A stretch of DNA of 51,142 nt from Spirochaetaceae bacterium (GTDB lineage Bacteria; Spirochaetota; Spirochaetia; DSM-27196; Alkalispirochaetaceae). Below the pieces are notes generated by a model. The model was not told where the DNA came from. It saw only the letters and a program-made list of their open reading frames with translations, and made no database searches. The position numbers and the translations under genes are program-made. Shown here one piece after another: positions 9,377 through 18,136 of this stretch; within the stretch, counting starts at the first letter, position 1, and each line of letters starts with the position of its first letter. The DNA is taken from NCBI GenBank assembly GCA_007695175.1, contig REEH01000134.1, forward strand, positions 1 to 51,142, given 5' to 3'.

Positions 9377-11167
9377 ATGAGTACAGTACCAGAACGGAGC
9401 CAGGTTCAAGCCCGATACCAGTGGGACCTGAGTTCTCTCTACACGGATGAAGCAGCATGGGAAGCAGACCTGGTGAAGCTGGCGGACAAGGAAACCGCTC
9501 TCCACTCCTACCAGGGCCGCCTGGGCGAATCGGCGCAAACACTCCGGGAGTGGCTGGACCTCTCCGTGGAGACAGGTATGCTTGAGGAACGGCTCGGGTA
9601 CTACGCAATGCTCCGGCAATCGGAAGACGCCGGAGACAGCGAGAACCAGGGGCGATTCAGCCGGTACATGCAAGTGGCGGCTCGCATCTCCGCCGCGGAG
9701 AGTTTCTTCGCCCCCGAGCTTCAACAGATACCGGACGCCACGATGCGGGTGATGCAGGAAGATCCCCTTCTGAAGGATTTTCGCATTTCCCTGGACCGGG
9801 TCCTCCGGCACAAACCCCACACCCTTTCCCCCGCGGAAGAACGCCTCCTGGCGATGCAGCAGGAAGGAGACCAGACCGCCTCCCGCGCATTCGGCGCGCT
9901 CCTGGACGTGGACATGGATTTCGGGGAGGTGGATACCCCCGAGGGTCCGCGCCCGCTTACCCAGTCCAGCTTTGGAAGCCTTCTTGAGCATCCCCTGCGG
10001 GACGTCCGTCGTCGCGCCTTTACCCAGTTCTACGAGCGCTTCGAGGGGCACAAGAACACCCTGGCGGCGCTGTACGGAGGAAGCGTCCAGATAGATATCT
10101 ACCGTGCCCGGGTGCGGCGTTTTGACTCCGCTCTGGAGTCGCGCCTCTTTCCCGATAACGTGCCGGTCCGGGTGTACGACACCCTCGTTTCAGTTGTACG
10201 GGAGAACCTGCCCCTCCTCCACCGGTACTACCGGATCCGCAACCGCATCCTTGGCCTGGAGGACCCGGCGATCTGGGATACACGCGTTGCTCTCGTACCG
10301 GACATCACGGTGGACAACCCTTACGAGAAGGCTCTGGAGACGGTGCTGGACGCCCTGGCACCGCTGGGAGAGGAATACACCACGACGTTGAGAGAGGGGC
10401 TTCTGGGTGGATGGGTTGACCGCTACGAGAACAAGGGCAAGCGTTCGGGCGCCTTCTCCGCCGGCAGCTATCGGGGTGACCCCTATATCCTGCTCAACTA
10501 CAAGAGCGATACCATGCGTGACATGTTCACCCTGGCCCACGAGGCGGGGCACAGCATGCATTCCTGGTACTCCGTGCGCAGCAACCCCTTTCAGCACTAC
10601 AACTACACGATCTTCGAGGCGGAGGTAGCCAGCACCTTCAACGAGCAGCTTCTGGTACACCATCTTCTGAAGCAGGATCCGGAACCGCGCATGCGGACCT
10701 ACCTGGTAAGCAAGCACGTGGAAGACATAGTAGCGACCCTGTTCCGTCAGACCATGTTTGCGGAGTTTGAACGGGCGGTGCACGAGCACGTGGAGCAGGA
10801 CGGAGCCCTCACCGTTGACTGGTTCCGCTCCACCTACCGGGAGCTGCTTCAGGCGTACTTCGGCGATACCGTGCACCTGCCGGAACACCTTGATCTGGAA
10901 GGTCTTCGTATCCCCCATTTCTACCGTTCTTTTTACGTGTACAAGTACGCTACCGGCGTTTCCGCCGCCATTTCGCTCTCCCGGCGCGTGCTTGAGGGAG
11001 GCCCCCCCGAGCGGGAAGCCTATTTCGACTTCCTCCGGTCCGGCGGATCCCGCTTCCCCATCGAATCGCTTCGCCTGGCCGGAGTTGATATGGAGCAGCC
11101 CGATCCCCTGGCGGCAGCGATGGAGGTGCTCAGTACGCGGCTGGATCAGCTGGAGGAAGGATATTGA
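9377..11167 (+). CDS. pepF: Oligoendopeptidase F (M3 family)
   Basis: Cytoplasmic zinc endopeptidase that degrades oligopeptides of about 7-17 residues. The 596-residue protein has the N-terminal helical domain of the M3B family and the zinc motif HEAGH (His388, Glu389, His392), followed by the downstream Glu in YTIFEAEVAST. It stands just upstream of a dipeptide/oligopeptide importer, which suggests a shared role in peptide use. The stop codon overlaps the -35 of the tRNA-Leu promoter candidate. Confidence 0.93.
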   Translation: MSTVPERSQVQARYQWDLSSLYTDEAAWEADLVKLADKETALHSYQGRLGESAQTLREWLDLSVETGMLEERLGYYAMLRQSEDAGDSENQGRFSRYMQVAARISAAESFFAPELQQIPDATMRVMQEDPLLKDFRISLDRVLRHKPHTLSPAEERLLAMQQEGDQTASRAFGALLDVDMDFGEVDTPEGPRPLTQSSFGSLLEHPLRDVRRRAFTQFYERFEGHKNTLAALYGGSVQIDIYRARVRRFDSALESRLFPDNVPVRVYDTLVSVVRENLPLLHRYYRIRNRILGLEDPAIWDTRVALVPDITVDNPYEKALETVLDALAPLGEEYTTTLREGLLGGWVDRYENKGKRSGAFSAGSYRGDPYILLNYKSDTMRDMFTLAHEAGHSMHSWYSVRSNPFQHYNYTIFEAEVASTFNEQLLVHHLLKQDPEPRMRTYLVSKHVEDIVATLFRQTMFAEFERAVHEHVEQDGALTVDWFRSTYRELLQAYFGDTVHLPEHLDLEGLRIPHFYRSFYVYKYATGVSAAISLSRRVLEGGPPEREAYFDFLRSGGSRFPIESLRLAGVDMEQPDPLAAAMEVLSTRLDQLEEGY

Positions 11168-11190
11168 CACAAGCGCGGCACCATGATAAT
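11164..11190 (+). promoter_or_regulatory. Candidate promoter of tRNA-Leu
   Basis: TTGACA at 11164-11169 (overlapping the pepF stop) and GATAAT at 11185-11190, spacing 15; TAATTT at 11187-11192 with spacing 17 is the alternative. Either would start RNA a little before the tRNA 5' end at 11207. The -35 is perfect; the spacing is the weak point. Confidence 0.45.
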
Positions 11191-11206
11191 TTCCGTCCGT
11201 CCAGAC

Positions 11207-11290
11207 GCGGCAGTGGCGGAACTGGTAGACGCGCTAGCTTGAGGGGCTAGTACTCGCAAGGGTGTGGAGGTTCAAGTCCTCTCTGCCGCA
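11207..11290 (+). tRNA. tRNA-Leu (anticodon GAG)
   Basis: An 84-nt class II tRNA with a long variable arm. The acceptor stem GCGGCAG (11207-11213) pairs with CTGCCGC (11283-11289), and A is the discriminator. The anticodon stem CTAGC/GCTAG encloses the loop TTGAGGG with GAG at 11241-11243, reading CUC/CUU. The T arm is GGAGG-TTCAAGT-CCTCT. The 3' CCA is not encoded. A strong terminator follows 8 nt later. Confidence 0.96.
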
Positions 11291-11298
11291 TTTTTTGA

Positions 11299-11331
11299 CC
11301 CGGAAGGCTTTTTTGGCCTTTCGGGTTTTTT
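11299..11331 (+). terminator. Intrinsic terminator after tRNA-Leu
   Basis: CCCGGAAGGC (11299-11308) pairs with GCCTTTCGGG (11316-11325) through one G-U pair, followed directly by six T (11326-11331). It ends the tRNA-Leu transcript and isolates the peptide-transport operon. Confidence 0.9.
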
Positions 11332-11332
11332 C

Positions 11333-11361
11333 TTGACAGGAATAGGCTTGACGGGCAATAT
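11333..11361 (+). promoter_or_regulatory. Weak candidate promoter of peptide-transport operon
   Basis: A perfect -35 TTGACA (11333-11338) directly after the terminator, with CAATAT at 11356-11361 (spacing 17), a poor -10. A second TTGACG at 11349 could pair with a hexamer near 11371. A promoter must lie in this 60-bp gap because the terminator precedes it, but the exact elements are uncertain. Confidence 0.3.
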
Positions 11362-11393
11362 CGAGGCAACATAGAACCAAAAAAGGAGTCACC

Positions 11394-12944
11394 ATGAGAA
11401 ATGTCTCAAGAACAGCAGTCGTTGTGGCGCTGATCGCTCTTGCGGCTGTTATATTCCTCGCGGGCTGTGCCCGGGAAGAAGCAGTTGAGGAAGTGGGCAA
11501 GGCGCAGAATACGGGAACCCTCGTTGTGGGTATGCCGGGAGACCCCCGGTCGCTGGATCCGCAGCGGACAAACGACCAGCCCTCGGCACGGGTCATGAAG
11601 CAGATCTATGACACGCTCATGTACCAGACCGAAGATCTGGACGTAACCACCAACGGCCTCGTGGAGAGTTATGAAATCGTCAGTGAGAGGGAGTTTGCCT
11701 TCACCCTGAAGCAGGGAGTGAAGTTTCACAACGGTGAGGAACTCACCGCGAACGACGTCAGGTTCACCTTTGAGCGCATGCGGGAAGTAAACGCCCCGGC
11801 GGCGTTCCTTGTAGCGGCCCTGGATCGTGTGGAAGTGGTCAACGACTATGAGTTCATAATGCACCTGCAGTTTCCTTTTGGTCCCTTCATCACCCATCTG
11901 GCGCATCCCGCCACGGCGATCCTGAACGAGCGCGCCGTCCTGGCCGGCGGCGACGAGTACGACCGGAATCCCGTCGGTACCGGTCCCTTCAGCTTCGTGG
12001 AATGGCGCTCCGGCGACTCCCTCACGCTGCAGCGCTTTGATGATCACTTCCGTGGACCCGCCGCGAGCGAGCGCATCGTTTTCCGCATCATTACGGAAGA
12101 TACGCAGCGCACCATCGCCCTCGAGACGGCCGAGGTCGACCTGATCTACGACGTGGGACCAAATGATTTTGAGGCGGTAGCGGCCATGCCGGACGTGGTC
12201 AGCTTCCAGACACAGGGCCTCACCACCTTCTACATGGGCTTCAACGCCCGGAAAGAGCCCTTTGACGACGCGCGCGTGCGTCGCGCCATCAACCTCGCCC
12301 TGGACGTGGAGTCTGCCACCGACGTGGCTTTCCGCGGGTTCGCCACGGCCGCTCGTGGCCCCCTGGCTCCGACGGTGCAGTTTGCCAATACCAATCTGCC
12401 CGGCTACGGATACGATCCGGAGGAGGCGCGCCGGCTGCTCGGAGAAGCCGGTTACGGTGACGGCTTTTCCACCTCGATCTGGACCAACGACAACCCGATT
12501 CGCATCATGTATGCGGAGATTTTTCAGGAGCAGCTGCGGGCAGTGAATATCGATGCGAATATCGAAATCGTCGAATGGGCACCCTACCTCGATCGCACCG
12601 CCCGGGGTGAGCACGATATGTTCATGCTCGGCTGGGTCGCCGTGACCGGTGATGCGGACTACGGTCTTTACTCCCTCTTTCACTCCTCGGAGTTTGGTGA
12701 CGCGGGAAACCGCACATTCTGGGCCAACAGCGAGGTGGACCAGCTCCTGGATGAGGGCAAGACGAATCCGGAATCTGCCGCCCGGGAAGCGGCGTACATG
12801 CGCGCCCAGGAAATTATTTTCCAGGAAGCTCCCTGGGTATTCCTTGCTTTCCGCGACGATCTGGCGGCAACGCGGGATTACGTAGAGGGTTTCCGACCGC
12901 ACGCGGCGGGACACCACGTTCTCTATAACGTGTACAATCGCTGA
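11394..12944 (+). CDS. ABC peptide transporter substrate-binding lipoprotein
   Basis: Solute-binding protein of family 5 (DppA/OppA type), tethered to the outer face of the inner membrane. It has a lipoprotein signal with lipobox LAGC (Cys25). The mature part begins with GTLVVGMPGDPRSLDPQ, the usual opening of the family, and carries the typical VKFHNGEELTANDVRFTFER segment. The length of 516 fits. AAGGAG lies 7 nt before the ATG. It heads the importer operon, and a hairpin with a T-run follows it, as expected when the binding protein is made in excess. Dipeptide, oligopeptide or nickel specificity cannot be told. Confidence 0.93.
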   Translation: MRNVSRTAVVVALIALAAVIFLAGCAREEAVEEVGKAQNTGTLVVGMPGDPRSLDPQRTNDQPSARVMKQIYDTLMYQTEDLDVTTNGLVESYEIVSEREFAFTLKQGVKFHNGEELTANDVRFTFERMREVNAPAAFLVAALDRVEVVNDYEFIMHLQFPFGPFITHLAHPATAILNERAVLAGGDEYDRNPVGTGPFSFVEWRSGDSLTLQRFDDHFRGPAASERIVFRIITEDTQRTIALETAEVDLIYDVGPNDFEAVAAMPDVVSFQTQGLTTFYMGFNARKEPFDDARVRRAINLALDVESATDVAFRGFATAARGPLAPTVQFANTNLPGYGYDPEEARRLLGEAGYGDGFSTSIWTNDNPIRIMYAEIFQEQLRAVNIDANIEIVEWAPYLDRTARGEHDMFMLGWVAVTGDADYGLYSLFHSSEFGDAGNRTFWANSEVDQLLDEGKTNPESAAREAAYMRAQEIIFQEAPWVFLAFRDDLAATRDYVEGFRPHAAGHHVLYNVYNR

Positions 12945-12968
12945 GACACCGGTGCAGGAAATGTACCA

Positions 12969-13003
12969 CACCGCCGGGCTTCATGCCCGGCGGTGCCATT
13001 TTT
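12969..13003 (+). terminator. Hairpin with T-run between binding protein and permease
   Basis: An 11-bp perfect stem (12969-12979 with 12985-12995, loop TTCAT) is followed after 3 nt by TTTTT (12999-13003). It is probably a partial terminator or a 3' stabiliser that lowers downstream permease expression relative to the binding protein. Confidence 0.8.
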
Positions 13004-13044
13004 GGACCGCAACACCAATGATACCCGGAAGAGGGTAATGCTCC

Positions 13045-13971
13045 ATGCACAAGTACGTTTTGCGTCGCGTCCTCCTCCTGATTCCCGTGATGGTGGGGGT
13101 CTCCTTTGTCGTTTTTACGATCATGTTTTTCACACCGGGCGATCCCGCGAAGATTCTTCTGGGGGAGCGTGCGCCCGAGGCGGAGGTACAGGCTCTTCGC
13201 ACGCAGATGGGGCTGGACGATCCTTTCTTCGTCCAGTACGCACGCTTCGTCACCAACGCACTCAGAGGTGACCTGGGACGATCCCTAACGACGCGGAGAC
13301 CCGCGTCGCAGGAACTTTTCGCCCGTTTCCCCGCGACAATGCAGCTTGCCGCGGCGGGAGTTCTGGTAGCGGTTCTCATCGGCATTCCCATCGGCATCGT
13401 CTCCGCCACCCGCCAGTACTCGCTCTTTGACGGAGCGTCCATGGTAATTGCCCTGGTGGGCGTTTCCATGCCCAACTTCTGGCAGGGTATCATGATGGTG
13501 CTGCTCTTTTCGATCTACCTGCGCTGGTTTCCCTCCAGCGGGTACGGCACCTTCGCGCACCTCATAATGCCGGCCCTGACGATCGGTACGAGTTCCGCCG
13601 CTACGATCACCAGGATGACCCGTTCCAGCATGCTTGAAGTTGTCCGGCAGGATTATATCCGCACTGCCCGGGCCAAGGGGTTGAGCGAGCACCTGGTGAT
13701 AACACGCCACGCCTTGAAGAACGCTCTCATCCCGATCATCACCGTCGTGGGCCTGCAGTTCGGTTACCTCCTGGGGGGAGCAGTCCTGACGGAAACGATC
13801 TTCTCCTGGCCGGGAGTCGGGCGTCTCATGGTGGATGCCATCCGGCAACGGGACTATCCGGTGGTACAGGGGGGAGTACTTCTGCTGGCGTTGACGTTCA
13901 GCGTCGTCAATCTTCTGGTGGATGTACTGTACGCGTACATCGATCCCCGCATCAAAGCGCAGTACAAGTAA
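13045..13971 (+). CDS. ABC peptide transporter permease, DppB/OppB type
   Basis: Inner-membrane channel subunit of 308 residues with about six membrane segments. The N-terminus MHKYVLRRVLLLIPVMVGVS is typical of DppB-type permeases. The cytoplasmic EAA loop that contacts the ATPases is visible as DYIRTARAKGLSEHLVITRH. It pairs with the DppC-type gene immediately downstream. Confidence 0.93.
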   Translation: MHKYVLRRVLLLIPVMVGVSFVVFTIMFFTPGDPAKILLGERAPEAEVQALRTQMGLDDPFFVQYARFVTNALRGDLGRSLTTRRPASQELFARFPATMQLAAAGVLVAVLIGIPIGIVSATRQYSLFDGASMVIALVGVSMPNFWQGIMMVLLFSIYLRWFPSSGYGTFAHLIMPALTIGTSSAATITRMTRSSMLEVVRQDYIRTARAKGLSEHLVITRHALKNALIPIITVVGLQFGYLLGGAVLTETIFSWPGVGRLMVDAIRQRDYPVVQGGVLLLALTFSVVNLLVDVLYAYIDPRIKAQYK

Positions 13972-13984
13972 CGGGAGAGCGCAG

Positions 13985-14944
13985 ATGAAAACTGAAGCGG
14001 ATAATGTGGTTACTGCCGACGTGGACGAGCGGCAGCAGGGTTTACCGGAATCCGACGCGGGCCGGGACACGGCGATGCAGGTACTGACCGACACGCGTCG
14101 CGGTCGCTCCCAGTGGGCCGAGGTCTGGCGCCGCCTGCGCCGGAACTGGATGGCCATGTTTGGACTTGCGATTATCATCGTAATCTTTTTCACCGCCATC
14201 TTCGCGGAGGTGATAGCCCCCTACGACTACCGGACGCAGAATCTGCGGCGTATCGCCGATCCACCGAGTCGGGAACACCTGCTGGGAACGGACGATCTGG
14301 GTCGCGATATTCTCTCCCGGATCATCTATGGTGCCCGCGTCTCCCTGCAGGTCGGTTTCGTGGCGGTGAGCATCTCCCTGATCCTGGGAGGCACTCTCGG
14401 TGCGCTGGCGGGATACTACGGAGGCAGACTGGACAACGTGGTCATGCGCTTCATGGACGTTCTCCTGGCGATACCATCGATACTGCTGGCAATCGCGATT
14501 GTCTCCGCCTTTGGAGGGGGGCTGGTCAACGTCATGGTGGCTGTGGGGATAGCTACGATCCCCGTGTATGCCCGGATTGTCAAAGCCTCGGTAATCTCGA
14601 TCAAGGAACAGGAATATATCGAGGCTGCCCGGGCAATCGGAGCAACGGATCTGAGGATCATTCTGAAGCATATTCTTCCCAATTCGATGGCTCCGATTAT
14701 CGTTCAGGGCACGCTTGGCGTGGCCATCGCCATCCTCTCCGCGGCGGGCCTCAGCTTTATCGGACTGGGTATAGAACCCCCTACGCCGGAATGGGGGGCC
14801 ATGCTCTCCTCCGGGCGGCATCTTATCCGCCGCGCGCCGCACGTGGCAACGTTCCCCGGCGTGGCCATCATGATAACGATCTTTGCGCTCAACCTTCTCG
14901 GGGACGGCCTCCGGGACGCACTGGATCCACGCCTGAAACAATAA
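13985..14944 (+). CDS. ABC peptide transporter permease, DppC/OppC type
   Basis: Second channel subunit. The start was chosen at 13985, with GGGAGA about 8 nt upstream and 13 nt after the DppB-type stop; longer in-frame starts would overlap that gene. The 319 residues begin with a hydrophilic ~50-residue tail, longer than usual, before the RLRRNWMAMFGLAIIIVIF segment. The DppC hallmarks GTDDLGRDILSRIIYGARVS and the EAA loop EYIEAARAIGATDLRIILKH are present. Confidence 0.93.
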   Translation: MKTEADNVVTADVDERQQGLPESDAGRDTAMQVLTDTRRGRSQWAEVWRRLRRNWMAMFGLAIIIVIFFTAIFAEVIAPYDYRTQNLRRIADPPSREHLLGTDDLGRDILSRIIYGARVSLQVGFVAVSISLILGGTLGALAGYYGGRLDNVVMRFMDVLLAIPSILLAIAIVSAFGGGLVNVMVAVGIATIPVYARIVKASVISIKEQEYIEAARAIGATDLRIILKHILPNSMAPIIVQGTLGVAIAILSAAGLSFIGLGIEPPTPEWGAMLSSGRHLIRRAPHVATFPGVAIMITIFALNLLGDGLRDALDPRLKQ

Positions 14945-14959
14945 ACCCGGGAGACGACC

Positions 14960-15940
14960 ATGAACGATCTGTTGCTTGACATACAGGACCTGCGGGTCAC
15001 CTACACCACCGAGGAAGGACTCGTAGTGGCCGTGGACAACCTGGATCTGCAGCTGCAACGCGGAGAGACTCTCGGTCTGGTGGGCGAGACGGGAGCAGGC
15101 AAGACCACCACGGCCCTGGCGGTCATGCAGCTCGTCCCCGATCCCCCCGGGAAAATCGAAAAAGGGACAATACGTTTCGCCGGAGAGGATCTGCTCGGGA
15201 AAAGGCATGAGGAGATGCGCCGTGTCCGCGGCAACCGGATTTCCATGATCTTCCAGGATCCCATGACCTCCCTGAATCCCGTACTCACCGTGGGTTTCCA
15301 GATCGAGGAGGCCATCACGCTGCACCAGAAACTCACGCAGAAGCAGGCGTCCCGCAAGGCCAAAGATATGCTCAAGCTCGTGGGAATCCAGGAAGCACGC
15401 GCCGGCGATTACCCTCACGAGTTCTCCGGCGGCATGCGCCAGCGCGTCGGTATCGCCATGGCCCTTTCCTGCAACCCGGAGCTTCTGATCGCCGACGAGC
15501 CCACTACGGCCCTGGACGTCACCATTCAGGCGCAGGTGCTGGAACTGATGAGAAGGCTGCGGGACGAACTGGGCACCTCCATGATCCTCATCACCCACGA
15601 TCTGGGCGTCGTAGCGGAGGTCTGTGATTCCGTGGCCATAATGTACGCCGGTACGGTGGTGGAAACGGCCTCCACGGAGAACCTTTTCTCCCGGCCGCTT
15701 CATCCATATACCAGGGGCCTCTTCGGCTCCATTCCGAGCCTTGATGAGGAAGTGAAACGACTCAGTCCCATCAGAGGAATCATGCCGGATCCGACGGAAC
15801 TGCCTCCGGGATGTCGTTTCCACCCCCGCTGCCCGAGCGCGGCCCCAATCTGTTCACAGCGAAGCCCCGTGATGATCGAGAACGAACCCGGGCACAGAGT
15901 CAACTGCATGATCTACGAAGGTCTGGTACCGGAGGAATAG
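14960..15940 (+). CDS. ABC peptide transporter ATPase, DppD/OppD type
   Basis: Cytoplasmic ATPase of 326 residues. Walker A GETGAGKT is at 42-49, the signature SGGMR at 156-160, Walker B is [12 protein letters not shown], followed by the H-loop THDLG. The C-terminal oligopeptide-transporter extension ([15 protein letters not shown]) is present, with cysteines that bind an Fe-S cluster in some homologues. A GGGAG ribosome site lies upstream. Confidence 0.95.
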   Translation: MNDLLLDIQDLRVTYTTEEGLVVAVDNLDLQLQRGETLGLVGETGAGKTTTALAVMQLVPDPPGKIEKGTIRFAGEDLLGKRHEEMRRVRGNRISMIFQDPMTSLNPVLTVGFQIEEAITLHQKLTQKQASRKAKDMLKLVGIQEARAGDYPHEFSGGMRQRVGIAMALSCNPELLIADEPTTALDVTIQAQVLELMRRLRDELGTSMILITHDLGVVAEVCDSVAIMYAGTVVETASTENLFSRPLHPYTRGLFGSIPSLDEEVKRLSPIRGIMPDPTELPPGCRFHPRCPSAAPICSQRSPVMIENEPGHRVNCMIYEGLVPEE

Positions 15941-15946
15941 AATACG

Positions 15947-16939
15947 ATGCGTGAACAACAACAGGAACAGCCGCAGGCGGATCGCCCCCTTCTCGAGGTA
16001 CAGCACCTGCGGAAATACTTCAATACCAAGCAGGGTACGCTCAAAGCGGTAAACAACATCTCCTTTTCCATCGCCCGGGGAGAAACGCTGGGAATCGTCG
16101 GGGAAAGCGGCTGCGGCAAGTCCACCACGGGCCGCGCCGTCCTTCGTCTGGTGGAGCCTACGGCCGGGTCGGTGATCTTCGAGGGAGAAGACATTACCAC
16201 GTTCCGGTCCGATCGCCTTCGTTCTTTCCGGCGGGACGCGCAGATCATCTTTCAGGATCCCTTTGCCTCCCTGGACCCGCGCCTGAGCGTCGCGGAGATC
16301 ATCGGTGAGCCCTACGAGATCTTCAACCTGTACAGCAGGAAGGAGCGGCGGGAACGGGTGCAAAGCCTCATGTCCCTGGTGGGGCTGAGCACAAAACTGA
16401 CAAACAGTTTTCCCCACGAGCTGGACGGAGGGAGGCGTCAGCGCGTCGGAGTTGCCCGGGCGCTCGCCCTGGACCCGAAGTTCGTCGTCTGCGACGAACC
16501 GGTTTCCGCGCTGGACGTCTCGATCCAGGCCCAGATACTCAACCTCATACAGGACCTCCAGGACCGACTCCACCTGACCTATATGTTCATCTCCCACGAC
16601 CTGAGCGTAGTGCGCCATATCAGCGACCGGGTGGCCGTCATGTATCTCGGCAAGATCGTGGAGATCACCACGTACCACAACATTTTCACCCGTCCCCGAC
16701 ACCCATACACCCAGGCGCTGCTCTCGGCAATTCCGATCCCTAAAATCAGGGCGAGGCGGGAACGCATCATTCTTGAGGGTGACGTGCCCAGTCCGGTGGA
16801 CCCACCGGAAGGGTGTATTTTTGCGGGGCGCTGTCCCTTTGTAATGGACAAGTGCCGTGAAGCGGAGCCGGCGCTGATATCCACCGAAGGGGATCACCAC
16901 ACCGCGTGTTTTCTGGTGCACGATCGAACTGAAACGTAA
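15947..16939 (+). CDS. ABC peptide transporter ATPase, DppF/OppF type
   Basis: Partner ATPase of 330 residues, starting 6 nt after the DppD-type stop. Walker A GESGCGKST is at 52-60, Walker B is FVVCDEPVSALD, and the C-terminal CIFAGRCPFVMDKC extension is present. The ABC signature reads LDGGRRQR with Asp160 where Ser is usual. This substitution is familiar from some OppF-type proteins, so it is probably natural, but it makes an asymmetric ATPase pair with the canonical DppD-type site. It ends the importer operon; no clear terminator follows. Confidence 0.94.
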   Translation: MREQQQEQPQADRPLLEVQHLRKYFNTKQGTLKAVNNISFSIARGETLGIVGESGCGKSTTGRAVLRLVEPTAGSVIFEGEDITTFRSDRLRSFRRDAQIIFQDPFASLDPRLSVAEIIGEPYEIFNLYSRKERRERVQSLMSLVGLSTKLTNSFPHELDGGRRQRVGVARALALDPKFVVCDEPVSALDVSIQAQILNLIQDLQDRLHLTYMFISHDLSVVRHISDRVAVMYLGKIVEITTYHNIFTRPRHPYTQALLSAIPIPKIRARRERIILEGDVPSPVDPPEGCIFAGRCPFVMDKCREAEPALISTEGDHHTACFLVHDRTET

Positions 16940-16987
16940 TAGGCCGCGCCGTTTTACGTCCCCGCGCCGGCAGTACGTCCCCGCCCC

Positions 16988-17509
16988 CTACACTTCCAGG
17001 GGCACTCCCGTCGCGGCCGAAAGCTGCCGGGCAAGCGCCACCACATGTTCCCGGTTCCTGAGCGACTCCGTCTGGACGACCGGGCGCACCGGATCATCCC
17101 CGTCGGAACCGGGGGTAAACTCCAGAACCAGCTGTACGTAACCCCGCTGCGTCACCCGCAGTTGCATGCCCCGGGCAGGCCCGATCTCCGGCCGGTCCGG
17201 CGCGGAGGACCGAACCCTGATCCTCTGCAGGGAGGAGAGAGGGAAGACCCGGGACCGGACCAGGAAGAAGACCCCGGCACAGCCGCGCACTTCGTCGGTG
17301 CGCCGGTCAAAAACCCATTCCTCCTGGTAGATGGAAGCGAAAAGGGAGATCGCGCCGAGGACGGGCAGTATCCCCCGGGCACCCCCGTCGTGGACAATCA
17401 CCGCCAGGATTACCAGCGTCACAAGTATGAAGAAAATCCGCCACCCCAGGCCGAGACGGAGCCGCACCACCCCTTCCTGGTCGGCCTGGAGACGCAGGCG
17501 ATAAACCAT
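16988..17509 (-). CDS. Small membrane protein of unknown function
   Basis: Not recognised. The start was taken at the ATG at 17509, 7 nt after the hisB stop, giving 173 residues. Residues ~25-60 hold two closely spaced hydrophobic segments (FFILVTLVILAVIVH and ILPVLGAISLFASIY). The rest looks like a soluble beta-rich, possibly PH-like domain with many Arg. It is the last gene of the kinase-hisB-membrane protein unit. Confidence 0.65.
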   Translation of the reverse strand: MVYRLRLQADQEGVVRLRLGLGWRIFFILVTLVILAVIVHDGGARGILPVLGAISLFASIYQEEWVFDRRTDEVRGCAGVFFLVRSRVFPLSSLQRIRVRSSAPDRPEIGPARGMQLRVTQRGYVQLVLEFTPGSDGDDPVRPVVQTESLRNREHVVALARQLSAATGVPLEV

Positions 17510-17516
17510 CACCGGC

Positions 17517-18122
17517 CTAGAGCACGCCCTTGGTGGAGAGCACAGTACCCGCGGGGGTATAGGCCGCACCGAGAGCACGTCCCGCAGCCTTGAAGACCGA
17601 CTCCGCCAGGTGGTGTCCGTTGAGTCCGTACCTGCCGATAACGTGCACGTTCGCCCGGGCATTGGCGGAGAGACCCGTAAAGAACTCCCGCACCAGGGCA
17701 AGGTCAAAACGCCCCGCGTGGGTCTGGGGGTACTCCACCTGGTACACCAGGAAACTGCGTCCACAGGCGTCCACAACCACCTCGCCGAGGGAGTCGTCCA
17801 TCGGAACGAGAGCGTGTCCGAAACGGCGCACAGGGCCGTACTCATCGGTAACCCGGGCCAGAAGAGACCCGATCACGATTCCCACATCCTCCACCGTATG
17901 GTGATCGTCCACGTCCGTGTCACCCCGGGCCGTGATTTCCGCGGAGAATCCGCCATGAAAGAAGAATGCCTGCAGCATGTGGTCAAAGAAGGGTATGTGC
18001 GTCTCCACCCGCACGCTCTGGGCGGCGGAGGCGTCCGCCTCAAGGGGAAAGGTCTCGGGCAGCGTTATGGCCGCCCTGATGTCGGTCTCTCTGGTGGTAC
18101 GCGTCGTTTCCAGTCGTCGCAT
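17517..18122 (-). CDS. hisB: Imidazoleglycerol-phosphate dehydratase
   Basis: Sixth step of histidine synthesis: dehydrates imidazole-glycerol phosphate to imidazole-acetol phosphate. The start was chosen at the ATG at 18122, which has AAGGAGAG 8 nt upstream; this gives 201 residues, the normal monofunctional length. The metal-binding pattern is clear: FFDHML, DTDVDDHHTVEDVGI, then DDSLGE and GLNGHHLAE. No other his gene is in the window, so it is an orphan placed behind a sugar-kinase gene. Confidence 0.95.
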   Translation of the reverse strand: MRRLETTRTTRETDIRAAITLPETFPLEADASAAQSVRVETHIPFFDHMLQAFFFHGGFSAEITARGDTDVDDHHTVEDVGIVIGSLLARVTDEYGPVRRFGHALVPMDDSLGEVVVDACGRSFLVYQVEYPQTHAGRFDLALVREFFTGLSANARANVHVIGRYGLNGHHLAESVFKAAGRALGAAYTPAGTVLSTKGVL

Positions 18123-18136
18123 TATAACTCTCCTTT

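Noticed and set aside
14042-15823. 593-codon minus-strand open frame across the peptide-transport genes
   Set aside because: It spans two well-defined plus-strand ABC genes and carries no recognisable domain.
16940-16987. Terminator after the peptide-transport operon
   Set aside because: A short direct repeat (TACGTCCCCGC twice) is present, but no stem-loop followed by a T-run could be found.
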